DNA of 64,000 bases from Ectocarpus siliculosus (Eukaryota; Sar; Phaeophyceae; Ectocarpales; Ectocarpaceae): NCBI GenBank assembly GCA_000310025.1, contig FN649758.1:3770665-3834664 (forward strand), given 5' to 3'. Both the position numbers and the translations under genes were made by a program. Shown here in pieces: positions 1-12,000 of the stretch (the stretch's first letter is position 1; each line of letters opens with the position of its first letter). A model generated the notes under the pieces. It was given only the letters and a program-made list of their open reading frames with translations, had not been told where the DNA came from and searched no databases.

Positions 1-491
1 CCGAACAAACTTTCGGTGCACCAAGTCGTCTAAAGGATGCCCAGCAGCACCCCCTCCCACCACCCAACGTTTTACCAGGTATATCTGGAGCGCAAAGAAG
101 TTGTACCCACTTGCTCCCCAATTGGGGCCCGGTTTCAACCAAGCCTCTTCTCTCTCTTCCGCTCTACCGGAAGCCTGCTACGATGCCGTATGGCAACTAT
201 CCTTCGACCCTGTGGGCTACAACAAGGTGTAACTCGAAGTGTACAGAATATTGCCACAGAGACGTTCTCTACGTACATGTCCCATCATGAGCGGTAGAGA
301 TCCATGCAGTAGTACAAAACAGAAACCCGCGTGCCACGGGGAAAAAAGACCCAGCATGGGGAACAGTACTACACAGAGAGCCCGACGGCAAGCGCCACTG
401 CGGCAGGTCTTCCTCCGGACACAACTCGGGAACAAGCAGCCGCAGGCTTTGCATCACGTCAAGCCAGAAGACCCAATGAAACTACATATCT

Positions 492-1627
492 TTAACGGTT
501 GTCACACTCTTTGACAAGAAGAGATCGGCCGCGACCAGTCGGGTACAACTCCTTGTACGCGCGTCTGAGATCGTTTTTCGAGCACGCCATGAAGTCGCTT
601 CCGGCCAGATTAGCTTTCCTGTACTGGGTGCAATCGGCCCGGGATACCTCTGGCATCTCTTCCAAGCAGTGGCACACTGGAGCCCCCGGAATGCTGGGTT
701 GGAGAAAAGTTGAAAACATGGCGGGAGGCGGAGCGGATGGGGCCGGGTGTCAACGAGATGTATGTGGGTATCGCAGAAGGGACGGCGCATGTGGGTGGAC
801 AGTTGGGTATCGAACGATTCGACCAGAATTGGCAACACGCGCCTACCTGCTGATTGCTTGTGAAAGTATAGGTTCAATGTAGTAAACCCGACGCACCACA
901 TACTCATCAACATAACCTGTGCAGACTCACTTTCCGGTGTAGGCCTTCTCGTCCACGTGGTTGATGAAAGCGACGTCCAGCGCCAAATATTTGATGAAGT
1001 CGTCGCTCGCGTTCTCAGGCCACACAAACCCGTGGCAGTGCACAGGCCCTTCGGAATCCCCGGGGAACTCTTCGCCTCTGTAGCTACAGACATCCTGCGC
1101 GTAGAAATGCGGGAGAAAACATCAGCAATTGAGCACCATATTCACATGAACGTCCTGTGCTTGCGCGTGACGACGTACATCAAGGGTGGGTGTCATTGTC
1201 ACTATGGTGGCGTTGACATGTATTTGTAGAATTCCGAATATAAACACGAACAGCGAGAATCATCGCTATTGGTGGTGGGGGGGTACGGCGTCTCATCGAG
1301 CCTGTGGCTCGTTCAACGCGACGAAGTCTACAAAGGGTGTGTGGCAAGCGCCGCCCTGAAAACGGATGGCATTTTGTCACGTCTTACCGTGTTGTCTTTT
1401 ACAGCTAGTCCATTCCTGCCGTCCCAGCAGCACATCCACGTGTTGTAGTCGCACTGGTTGAAGTCGAAATTCTTGACTCGTTCAAATTCGTCGCCGCTGT
1501 AGTCGTAGAACGAGTTTTCGGCGTCGGCGAAGGCCGAGGAGGTCCTAGCGGAGACGGTGGGAGCCAGAAGCAGCGGTCCGATGCAGACGGCGAGGATGGC
1601 CTTGATGATGTTAGCTGCCAGCTTCAT
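492..1627 (-). CDS. Secreted cysteine-rich protein of unknown function (3 exons, 201 aa)
   Basis: Exons 1388-1627, 931-1094 and 492-693 (minus) join in phase to 201 codons plus stop. The ATG at 1627 opens a classic signal peptide: Lys at position 2, a hydrophobic core rich in Leu/Ile/Val to about residue 25, then a V-S-A-R cleavage region. The mature part has about ten Cys, including a W-M-C-C-W cluster (residues about 65-69), a D-N-T-D-V-C motif that crosses the exon 1/2 junction, and C-H-C near the exon 3 start. Junctions are GT-AG (G|GTAAG, A|GTGAGT; acceptors CGCAG and CCCAG). Continuity of the Cys motif over a junction supports the model. The spaced cysteines suggest a disulfide-stabilised extracellular or endomembrane protein. 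I do not recognise a named family; similar CCW-type secreted proteins may exist in diatoms, but that is a recollection I could not check. Confidence 0.8.
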
Positions 1628-1840
1628 GGTTCTCTGCCGATAGGACAAGGAAGCGGGCGCGCGAGGCCAGGGTTGCAAAATGGCTTGTGGGCGGTCACGG
1701 AACGAACTTCATTCTGCATACGGTAAAGTGAACGATGCGAGGAACGTCCACCGGCCTTCTGGACCTCCTGGAATGTCTTGTTGCTAATTGACGTCGAAAC
1801 CTTGTCGTTCCGCATACGACGTGCACCATCCAATAATGCG

Positions 1841-1880
1841 CCCATGGGCGGCCCATGGGTGTCCCATTGGTGTCCCATGG
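1841..1880. repeat. Short CCCATGG-type direct repeat array
   Basis: Four near-identical units carrying CCCATGG or CCCATTGG follow each other within 40 bp. CCATGG is itself palindromic, so the units can also pair with one another. A related array rich in CCATGG and TCATGGTG occurs at 49448-49562. Confidence 0.6.
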
Positions 1881-1934
1881 CGGGTTAGTGGTGTTGAGAA
1901 TGCGCATTTATCGAAAATAATTTGCCAGGGTTGG

Positions 1935-2785
1935 GTCTGGTTCGGTAGTATGCATCAAACCTGGGGTGATACTGCTGCTTTGGGTTTGCATAGTAGTAAA
2001 CCTCGGGTTGATAGAGTGACCAATGCGTTCACTCAATCAGCACAACACCCCTCAGCCACTTAGTGTAGTTACGTACCTCGCACACTCAATACCGACTCTT
2101 CTTTCGTTTACTTCATCCCCATGGGGACCACGAATGTTTGTATATATATCCCTTCTTTCTTCGTTTCTCGGGTCATACTTATTCTCTTCTTCCTGCAGCA
2201 GTTACCGCTGTACATCATGATACAGTCGGTGCTATCGTCAAAAATCTTCCGCGAGAAGAGGGATATGTGAATCGTGCGGGATGAATTAGTGACGTGCGTC
2301 TTGGTTGTACGGGACGAATGAATTCCTTGAACACAACTATACATTACGCACACGAAATGAAATGGTGGAAAGGCCCCGCACAAATTGATTGTCAGCATCG
2401 ACCATAGACGCGCGGCACACGTCGACTGTTCTCGCAGAACTACTCGACCTCATTCACCCTTGCCCCCCCCCGCCCCAGTGGGTGGGGGGGGCGATGCTTC
2501 ACCCTACTTGAGTTCTTGACGGGAAAGATAGATGCACCAGACATTGGTCAAGCAACCATTTTGGTTTTCCATCTACTGAACGATGGGCTGCTGATGGAAG
2601 GCAATCATGGTTGATGTGGCTTTTGATTATTTGAGAGAGCGGCGACGCTTGGCACCTGAGGCCTTATCAGTGCTCTGGTTGGGTAGTTTGAATCGAACCT
2701 GGGTTGATACTGCTACTCTGTTTTAGTGTGGCAGTAGAGCTTGGGATGATATAGTGACATTTACGTAGGTTCACTCAATCAGCAA
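1935..2785 (+). repeat. Two diverged copies of a ~110-bp dispersed repeat (1935-2046 and 2675-2785)
   Basis: Both copies read in the same order: a [G/C]AAACCTGGG- or GAACCTGGG-like block, TGATACTGCT, a Cys/Phe-like TTTG stretch, a GTAG block, ATAGAGTGAC or ATATAGTGAC, then TTCACTCAATCAGCA. The last 15 bases are identical. Spacing is conserved and the sequence between them is unrelated, which fits an old dispersed element rather than chance. No coding potential is seen. Confidence 0.6.
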
Positions 2786-3128
2786 GGAGTCGGCATCGAT
2801 GTGGTGCTCCGAATTGATCCCAACGCGTCGATATGGCCGTAAGCTAGTCAATATAATCGATGAGGGCTTGTCGACAGTCTATATATTCATGAGATGAACA
2901 CGCATGCCGTTCCAACTTCATACGTAAATTGATACAGGTGCTTTGCGACCAGGCGATACGCTACAAGACACTCCCACACAAGGAACCGATCGGGGATAAA
3001 ATGCCCCAAGGGTTCGATTCTCTCTCCATAGGGCTTTTTTCCCGGGATATCCTATGTTTCCGGCAACCTGTAGTGGAAAGCGATAAAAATATAGTCTAGG
3101 TCGTGAGTGAACACACTTCGGCTTCACC

Positions 3129-3260
3129 GTCGACGATGGAAAGGGATAGCTGAACCCTGCTCGCGACAAAAACTAAGGCAAGCACCGCAGGAGAGAGGTG
3201 AGGCAAATAACACAAGAACATGAAAAAGCTCCTTCGTGACCTTTTCCTTGTGTAACTCCG
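3129..3260 (+). repeat. Dispersed repeat, copy 1 (partner at about 59944-60090)
   Basis: The stretch beginning ATGGAAAGGGA, followed by GGACCC/GAACCC, CTCGCGA, an A-rich spacer, GCACCGCAG, a GAGG-rich block and GGGGCA or GAGGCA, is shared in the same order with the copy near 59944. The copies are roughly 70-80% alike by eye with short indels. No reading frame is conserved between them, so a non-coding mobile or derived sequence is likelier than a shared exon. Confidence 0.55.
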
Positions 3261-4159
3261 GCTGATGCGTCAGGAATATACATGTACCCCGGCAGGCCTG
3301 TACACCGGGGCCAGAATAGATGGGACGAACAAACACAAGCCACATTACACAGCACTGGGTAAGTGAACTCACCGCTCTCTGGTCGATGCTCGGCCCGGGA
3401 ACAGGTGTGGAGGCGAGCGACCAGTGTGCGGCGGGTGGGGCTGGAAGGAGGGTGACGAGTGGGTGTGGAGGAGAGTGAGGAGTGGTGATCAGTGTGGGCA
3501 GCGTGCGGGAAGTGGGTGATGGTCTTCATTTGATAACTCTTGGAATGCAACATGGATCTTTGGAAAATCTAGAAGATGTGAGCACCCGTATCATTATCGT
3601 ATCCAAGGTTCTCCCACAGCTACAGCCCATGATATTGGTATGTATGCACATAGATAGGATGTAATTGTTCCGCAAGTAACACATTTTCGGAATATTTCGC
3701 GTACCTACGATATTGTCATACATTTAAAGGTCATGTGCGCATGGTGGGTCGGCATGGCGCAACTCAGTCAGGCCTTCTCTCCCGACAAAGACAACATCCC
3801 ATTCTACACCACGATCGGTTGTGGATCACAAGCACAATGTTGGCGCCTCTACTCCTTCATTTCTGACATCGTAGTCTGCACGAGTACATGCAGTCTACAA
3901 AATAGCTCGATCCTTTCCGAGTTTCCCAAAGAGTTCGAAAAACAATATGTGGAGGACACATCGTTCTGCTGCCGATACAAGATCGTCCTCCTTTACAAAG
4001 TATGTGTTGTGTTCCGAAGACTCCCCATGACATTGAATAAATGAACGCGTCTTCGGAACATAATCATGCACCGGCCAACAACCTGAGATTCCTCTTCGGA
4101 AAAATCGACACGAAAAGTAGGAACAGTGAGATTCATTTCTTGAACTATTCCTCAATGTA

Positions 4160-4336
4160 CATGCCTTGCTGTCGTGCACGTCGACGAGTTTTCACGGTTT
4201 CTGTGTCACCGTTACGTGCAGTGGCCAACACGTAAAAGGGCGTGATGCCCATCTGCTGCACAGCAGAGGGAGGCTGTTGTGTGTGTGTATCATCCCGCAA
4301 CGACTATTTATCATCATCGCGCATTCCGGGCTGGCC
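4160..4336 (-). pseudogene. Decayed ankyrin-repeat-like fragment, copy 1
   Basis: Read on the minus strand, this segment encodes G-I-T-P-F-Y-V-L-A-T-A followed by N-G-D-T-x-T-V-K, which resembles an ankyrin repeat (G-x-T-P-L-x-x-A-A-x-x-G-H-x-x-x-V). The expected helix after it is lost to Arg-rich sequence, and no splice sites or long frame flank it. A second copy at about 50228-50400 (opposite orientation) has the same nucleotide blocks, including CGCGCATTCCGGG and GTCGACGAGTTTTCACGG, so the two share an ancestor. The ankyrin assignment is an inference from motif shape. Confidence 0.45.
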
Positions 4337-4672
4337 TTTCTCGGACACTGATATTGTTGTATGGTTGTGCACATCACCCAGTAGCATATTTAGACCAACT
4401 TTGTCCCGTGCATTGCATCCGTGACCTGCAAGGACGCACAGACAGGTACATAACATGACTAAGGTAGAGCAGTGGAAGGCGGTGTGGATCGCGCAGTCCC
4501 CGTTATTGCGTCACCGCAGACAGACCTCGTTTTTTTTTTATTGATATTTTGCATGCATATCTTCAGAAAATTAATGGGCAACAGTCTTCTCACAATTTAA
4601 GTTTTCTCTGAGAACGCTTCATTTCGCCTCTTTCGGCTTCTGTGAGCGCTCTATTCCGGTCTTCTCGGGCTC

Positions 4673-5490
4673 TCACAGAGCAGCATTTCCTCTGGAAATT
4701 TGGCACTTTGTTTGGTGGACTTTCCACTTCTTTTGTCTTCCGCTTTCATCTCTTTCGCCTGCTGCTGTCACCCCGCTCTGTGCCATCATACCACGCATTC
4801 CACTCGAAGTACGGCCCTCTCCTCTGTGTGTGCCTCCTCCTCCTCCGTTCCTCCGTCTCTATATGTCTCTGACGGTCTGTCTATCCACATTCTCTTTTCA
4901 TTTTCGCCTTCTCTCTTGACCGCTCTCGCGTCGGAATGGTCTGTTGTTTGCGCCGATGCCGCCTGCTACTGCGAGCTGTCACAGAGCAGCATTTCCTCTG
5001 GAAATTTGGCACTTTGGTGGACTTTCCACTTTTTTTTGTCTTCCGCTTTTTTTAGACTATCTCTCTCCCATGCTGCTGTCACCCCTCTCTGTACCATCAT
5101 ACCACGCATCCCACTCGAAGTGCGGCCCTCTCTGTGTGCGCCTCCTTCTCCTCCGTTCCTCCGTCTCTCCATGTCTCGGACGGTCTGTCTATCCACATTC
5201 TCTTTTCATTTGCTTTCTCTCTTGACCGCTCTCCCTCGCGTCGTAATGGTCTGTTGTTTGTTCCGATTCCGTGTGCTACTGCTGTGCATTTTTTTTTATT
5301 TCTACCACCTTCACACGGTATGCACTCAACTCCTGTCACCTTGGTACCGTATTCTCTCTCTCTCTCCTCTCGGTGTGTGTGTGTCTGTGTATCCACGTTG
5401 TCTTTAAATGTTTGATTTTCTCTCTTCACCGCTCTCGGGTCGGAATGGTCTGTTGTTTGTTCCGATTCCGGCAACGGTGTTGTGTGCTCC
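4673..5490. repeat. ~305-bp tandem repeat, about 2.5 units
   Basis: Unit 1 (about 4673-4978) and unit 2 (about 4979-5288) both start TCACAGAGCAGCATTTCC and carry, in order, GGAAATTTGGCACTTTG, a TTTTGTCTTCCGC block, a CATCATACCACGCAT block, the CCTCCGTTCCTCCGTCTCT block, GGTCTGTCTATCCACATTC and GGTCTGTTGTTTG. A third partial unit (about 5350-5490) keeps only the distal blocks. The sequence is strongly CT-biased on the plus strand. Frames run through it without stops in places because of this bias, not because it is coding. Confidence 0.85.
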
Positions 5491-8400
5491 GGTTCCGATA
5501 ATCCCTCCTAAAGGTCCGGAAAATACGAAACTACACTCCTTTCTACCTCCACTCTCGATGGCTACCCCGGCCGACTCCCCCCAATTCACTTGTTCAGAAT
5601 TCAAGTAATGCGTCCAATTCTTCGTGCTGTCTTTATTCTTTTTTTGCAGTTCAGTAGTGCGTTAAATTGATAATAGATAGTGCTGTATTTCTTCATTCGC
5701 AGTTCAGCCGACAATTTTGTCTATTTTTTGCAGTTCTGAGTTAGTTCTGGATGTGTGTCAGATAATGGAGAGGTACTGGGGAGTACTGGGCACGGCGATG
5801 GGAAACAAATAATGGACCTTTAGACTACATCTCCAAATCACACACGAACCTCCATCATGGGAACTCCACCTTCACGGAAACTTTAACTGCCATCGGTGCC
5901 TACCTTCATTTTAACAACAACATCCTACACCCACTTCAGAGAAAACATTGCCTGCCTTGGAATCGCTTCAAATGAAGCGGGGGCGCGCAGCGCCCAAAAT
6001 CTTGTACGCAGTACATGTGTTGTGTACTGCTGTATGCATAGCACACGCAAAAGAACTTGTTTTGAAAAATACCTTCACTATTTCGTAGTGATACGACGGA
6101 CGATGTATTAGACTACAGTACATATTGTTGTCTGAGGCAATGACCAATAATAATCCCAAACAGTTGTGATGATTCTACAGCTTGATGCTCCACACCCCTT
6201 CCATCTGTTGAACAAGCGCGACAACCGATGCGCCCTATTGCTGTAGGCAATGTTCCCAACACTTGTGAATGTTCACGCTCTGAAAAAAATATGGCGTAGC
6301 GTACAGCAGTGCCGGCTACGATATGTCATATAGATAGGTTGTAAGAGAAGTACATATAGTCTATGAGAACAAGAGCAGAAAAAGGGGCTTGTCACAGCTA
6401 AAACTGACAGAAGAAAAAAATTGTCATATTCCTGAGGAATTCGAGCCGAGAAATCGCTCTACAGCAGTCGCACAACACGCAGCACACTAAACACGCACAC
6501 GACTGCAGACACCATGCATGCATGCCCTGCGCAGCGGGAAGCCTCTGCTTGGCCGTACCCGATCATACATGAGCATTTCCTGTCATCTTCGTAAGGCCAA
6601 GCTCGCTTGGAGAATAAGCAATCACTGGTCGAGAGACGCCAAGCAAGCTCTGACATCCATTTTGGAAGGATCCCTGCTCAAATACCACTGGTGGTACTCT
6701 TCTAACGGCTATACAAATCAATACGCAGGATACCCAAAGAAGAAATCTGTTTAAAATAACAAGCGAACTGGAAGACCGGATGGTATCATGTCATGCCCGT
6801 GAATCCCCCCGTTCTTGGGCGATAGGATGGGGGATTTCGTTTCTTGTAAGGGTTGTCTTGTACGGGCTCATATATGAACTCTTGTTCTATTCTAGATTTT
6901 GAGTCTATCGAGGCTTTATTTTCTTGACAGCAATGTTCTTAAGTGCGTGCGCTATTCGACAGCTTGACAGCTAGCAAATTTTCATTCACCATTCACGATT
7001 TCGGCTAACAACGCCGAGCTTGTGATGATGCGTCCTGTTCAAGTCAACCCTTGAGCTTGGACAGTTGGAAACTTTTACATGTAGCCCATCATCGAGATGC
7101 GTGCATGCGCAGCGTCTTTCGATATATAGCCGACAACACGCGGCGTGCGAAATTCGCAGCAATAAGCCAGGGTGATCACATCCAGGTTCGAATATTGATT
7201 CGCCCGCGAGAAGTGAAACACGATAATTGTAAGTCTAGACCAAACACTACAAATATCAGTCTTTTCCCTCCCGCTGTTGAGCCGCCCTTCTCAGCGTAGT
7301 CGATCGAAACACGTAGCCCTCTAAGAGGACGAGGTTGAGTGGCAGAGACCACCCTTTGCGTGGGTTATGCCTGCCTACTGTAAACATGTGGAACATAGTT
7401 TCCCGTCAAATTGGGCGAAGGTGCTATAGTCTGGTGAGAAATCAGTCCACTCTGTGAGTGAAATGCCTGCCACGATGGATAAACATTGTCAAGCCGGTCC
7501 TGCGATCGATTTCGCATGGTGGAAAATTTTCCACTGGCCTGTCCTTCCGCCTCTGTTCCGGTTGGTTTGTTGAATGGTCCGCTTGAGACACAATTTACAA
7601 TGTTATTCTTTCTATCCGCTTTTCCTCGGCCATGCAGGTCATGTCCTCCTCGTGTACGGTCTCAGACGTTAAGATTGCGGTATTAATCCACTCGGCATTC
7701 ACACACATTAAAGTATCTGTTCTATGGGGTTGCCGCTATTCTACTGCACCACGCCGAATGAATCCAAACTGAAAACAACTTCCAGGTGCATCATACGCTT
7801 ATCCATCTGGTCGGCTTGAGTATTTTGCTCCTGCTCCTTTTGTCACAAGCGGTTTTTACACCCATCGATTCTTCGTTTGCCCCTCCGTGTGAAAACGCAA
7901 ACAATTCATTCAACGAACCAACGAATATTTGATGATATCGGGCTACGCACCACCTGCAGCATGTGTGAGCAGACGGATACAACGTTGTGTAGAGCTTTCC
8001 TCTACAAGGTCCAGGCGTCAGCGAGTGAGGTTTCCTCATATGAAAGGAAGCAATTAGCTTGCTGCTGTCCATCAGCTCCACATAATTACGCAATTCATTG
8101 ACGAAAACGATATGGAATTGAAAGGCTGTGCTGTGATTTCCCCGCTCAGTATGACCCACCCCTCATCTTGATTGTATCCGCAGCTCCTCTCTCGCCTACC
8201 CTCCCCGTCTCGTCCGCACTCCTGAAGCCAGCGTCCCCACCAACATCCACGGCATCACCTACTACCCAGTACCGAATTTCCACTCACCCCGTCCCCCCTA
8301 ATGCTAACGCCGGAAGACCGGCAAAAATCTCCCCGGCACTCGTGGTATTCTCGGTCACAAAAAGTCTGGGAAGCCAGCTTCAGCCGCCATGTAAACGTCG

Positions 8401-9058
8401 CCGGCGCCTTCGGTGCTGGGGTTCCAATGGCGACGGCGTCGTCCTTCCTCTACCGCCCTCCCGCCGCCGCTGACACCACCGGCGGTGCTGCCGTCCGCGT
8501 TGGTGACGACAGCGCCGCTGCTACTGCTGCTGCTGTTCTTTGTGGGTAAAAGTGTGGTGGTTGTGGGGGTGGTGACTCGATTGCTACCGCTGCCGCTGCA
8601 GCTGAGGGTCCTTCGTGTGCATGACCGGGAGGACAAAGCTCCCGATGAACGGACCCTGGGAACGACCTTGTTGTTCTGGGGTGAGAAGTACCTGCCAAGG
8701 GGGTGTTTTGCCGGGAAAGACGGGGAGCGGTACAGGCAGGGAACGCGAATTTTGATCTGAACAGAGGCTGCTTGACACGAACTCATTGACTAAATCCGGC
8801 GGCTTGCTGCGCAGGAGCCGCATTATCTGACTTTTTTGGGAGCTTTGGCGGAGAATTTCAGACGACGAATTCCCAAAGAACCCCGGCCTCAGCGCGAGCT
8901 GCTTTTACTAGAATACAACAAAACGCAGATGTCGGGGTGATACCGGGGGAGAAAGAGTTATTCGGACTCTCAGGATTTTGCGCCAGGAACCCGGCCACCG
9001 ACGTTTTACGTCTTCAGCTCCGTTCCCAAAACGAAGGAGTGGAGGAAATTGTCGCCCT
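5491..9058. other. Gene-poor stretch; low-complexity Pro/Ala/Ser frames at 8355-8786
   Basis: No gene model could be supported. Around 8355-8786 several minus-strand frames stay open through GC-rich, CAG/CCG-rich sequence giving Ser/Pro/Ala-rich peptides. One could be a distal exon of the coiled-coil gene that ends at 9059, because an acceptor-like CTGTTCAG lies at about 8760, but no frame is clearly better than the others. The remainder (5500-8300) shows short random frames only. Confidence 0.4.
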
Positions 9059-12000
9059 TCAAGATGGACTCTGGGAGGCCGAAGAGCCGCCGCGCGGGCG
9101 TTTCTCTCTGCGAGTGCTGAGGAACAATACCATTTTCATCGATGACCGTCGTCGGTGGGACTGAAGTGTCATTTGTTCATCCTTGCCAAGTTTTTTTGTT
9201 CGGGGGGGGTGGTAGTGAGAGAGGGACATTGCGAAATGGGTCCGGGGGCTCTAGGGCCGGTCAACGGAAGCTAGTAGCGAAGTTTCAACCTCATAGTATC
9301 ATGCCTGGTGCCTTTTCACGTCCCCGTATCGCTCTATGGAATATGCTGATGCAGTTGAACGGCACATGTCGGCGGGGCAAAGGAAGACGAGGCGGGCATA
9401 GAATCAGTGAGCGAGTGAGGCCGGGAGGGGGGAGAGAGCTCTATCTGGGCCCTCACGTCCCATTCAAGACAACAGGAGTGCGCTCGTCTTCTTCCCAATC
9501 GAGCTTACGCTCTCGTAAATGCGTTTTTCCGGAGCCCCCCACACACAGGTAGGATTGCTTGACTTGTCACCCTTCACACCAAACCACGCCCATGATAGCT
9601 CCTTCCGCTACGCGATCCCAAGCGCGCCCACTTCCGTTCGGATCATTGTGCACCAGGGCAACAACAACACCACTGTATCCTTTACTTTATTTCAATGCTG
9701 CTCATTGAGGTGAATCTACACTGATGCGCGCTGGGGATAGTGGGGTGTCATATGGCGGTCATTCTGCTCCGTTCCGTTATTCTGGCGGAAAAAATTGCCT
9801 TCAAACGCGTAAGTACATACATGGTTTGCTGTTGATCTTGGACCCTAATGAAAGAGCGCATGCACCTCTGCAAACGTCGACAACCTCGCACGTGTTGATG
9901 GCACTGACTCACATCTAGAATTGATCGTGGTCGGAGGGTAGGACGTGTTCATCTGTACCTATCTATACCTGGGACATTTGCGGGGGGGGTCGGATGCTTC
10001 ACTCCTAAGCGTTTGCATCGAACCTGCCCGATTGTGGCAGGTACACCCAGTAGGTTCCTCGTTGCGTCACTATAGAGCTGATGACAATTTTGACGGGTAC
10101 GCTCAACCTCCACATTCTGGTCTCTTCGCCGACATAGACCTACACAAAGCCCCGCGTGTCAGTGTGAATCTCGCTCGGCTAGACCGCTACTGCTGCTTGC
10201 TACAGACACAGATCTTCGCCGATAATGGCAATCAGAAATATATGGGTCGCACGATCGTTGAACCGCTGTATCCCGCGACGCGCGCGGTTTGATTCAATCG
10301 TCGACTTTTGTCCAAGGAGCGGGTTCATAGACGCTGTTCAGGTACATGTAGAGGCAGTGGGTCACACCCGACTGCTTTTTAGAGCGGTGAGGAATGGACA
10401 AAATCACGTGCGCCCAAAATCCCTCTCTCGCGCTGGTGGTCCTACGTGCCTTTTACCCCCAAAAACACTCACGCTTCCTTGGAGGCGAGCCGGAGCCAGC
10501 GGCGGTAGGCCTTGAGCCCCTCCGCCTTTCTCCTCCGCTTTCGGTGTGCCTCCTCCGCCTGCTTTGCCTGCTCCACCCTCCTCGCCTTCCTTGCTTCCTT
10601 GCTCTTCTCCTTCGACCAGATGCGGTACCTTGTATTTCGACCACAGAGACACCACGCGACGAGACGGTGTTGTTATCACGGTTGATCTGGAACGGCTATT
10701 GTTACTCGAGGAGCAGAACTCAGGAGGCCTCCTTGTGCATATTTGCCCCCCAAAAGATCTGCCACTGTATACCCATCAATACACACCACGGGGTTTTCTT
10801 CGCAAGATCAGCGGCTGCTACTGTTCGGAGGCTCCGTCCTATTACCCAGCATTGCGTCTGCACGCCTCATGGTGCCGACTCACTGTTGAAGCGCCCGCTC
10901 CCTCTTCTCTTCGGCGTCTTTGTGTCCCCTTCCAAGGAGCAACGCCTCTTCCAGTCCGAACAGTTCTACGGCGAAAGGAACTCCGATCTCTTTCCCTGCG
11001 AGGGGAGAAGACATCTCCGTGTGGGACGCATCGACACCGTCCGCTTCTGCCCCTCCCCCTCTTCCCTCCTTGGCCCTGTTCACCCCCAAGTAGAGCAGGT
11101 GCAAGACATGAAAAGAGCGCGATTGGGTATTAAATAATTCATGGCCGCGATCTCGACGCTGCCAAGTTTCTGGCATCGAAGGATACGCCTCGGTCACCTA
11201 TTTTTGGCCGATGACAGGGAGGGCAGCTCAAATATTCAAATTTCCAACAAATGGACAGTCACATAACGGGACGACCCATTCAATTTCCAACCAGTGGACA
11301 GTCACAGAAGGAGACAGTCAATCAAATTTCAAACGCGGACGTCACAGAATGAGACAACCAACTGTTTGTTCCAACATATGGAAAGTCACATACCGAGGCA
11401 ATGAGAAATGTTTCCATTAAACAGAACCAGAGCCTAACCAACCACGGTCATGAGTGCAAGTCCGATGGAACATCTAGAAGGGATTAAGTGAAGCGTTCCG
11501 GCGACAATGCCGCGATATTGATCTCAAGGGTGTGTTGAGCATGCCGCTGATTCTGATTGCTACCTCCCTGGACCTTTCACGAAAGTGATTCCCCCTGACT
11601 AGCAGCATCTCCTCGTACGTATGGTGTAACAACGACTCCCTCCCGTACAAGTATTCGCTACCGTTGGTGACCGGTACAATAAGATACGGCCCTGATCCCA
11701 GGCACACACCATTTCTTGCGGAGGTCCGCGGCTATGAGAGGGACGCCGGCGAGCTCCCGGGCCCGCGCGGCCGCCGAACCGTCCGCAGTCAGTGAGAAGA
11801 GGACGTCGCCCATCTCGGCGTTGAACGCCCGCTTGGACAGAAGGAGGGACGGCGGCGATGGCGAAGAAGACGTCGCCGGCTTCTGCCGACCTCCTTTTGG
11901 CCGTCCGCCGCTACCGCCTGTGTCCAGCTTTAGCCAGTGAACAAACAGCAGCAGTGAACGCGCGCGGGCAAGCGAAACGAAGGTGTGGGAAGGCAGTCCT

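Larger units (their letters stand above)
1628..4672. other. Gene-poor stretch with decayed repeats
   Basis: No exon chain could be supported on either strand. The stretch holds a short CCCATGG-type array (1841-1880), two related copies of a ~110-bp sequence (1935-2046 and 2675-2785), a C-run/G-run palindrome near 2463-2492, one half of a dispersed repeat pair (about 3129-3260), a 12-bp hairpin (about 4009-4060) and a decayed ankyrin-like fragment (about 4160-4336). Open frames here are short and lack splice or codon support. Confidence 0.5.

Noticed and set aside
10294-10333. Alternative last exon of the coiled-coil gene (V-Y-E-P-A-P-W-T-K-V-D-D, stop)
   Set aside because: Phase fits, but the acceptor has a poor pyrimidine tract; the 9059-9107 exon has a better acceptor (CACTCGCAG). 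Kept only as an alternative.
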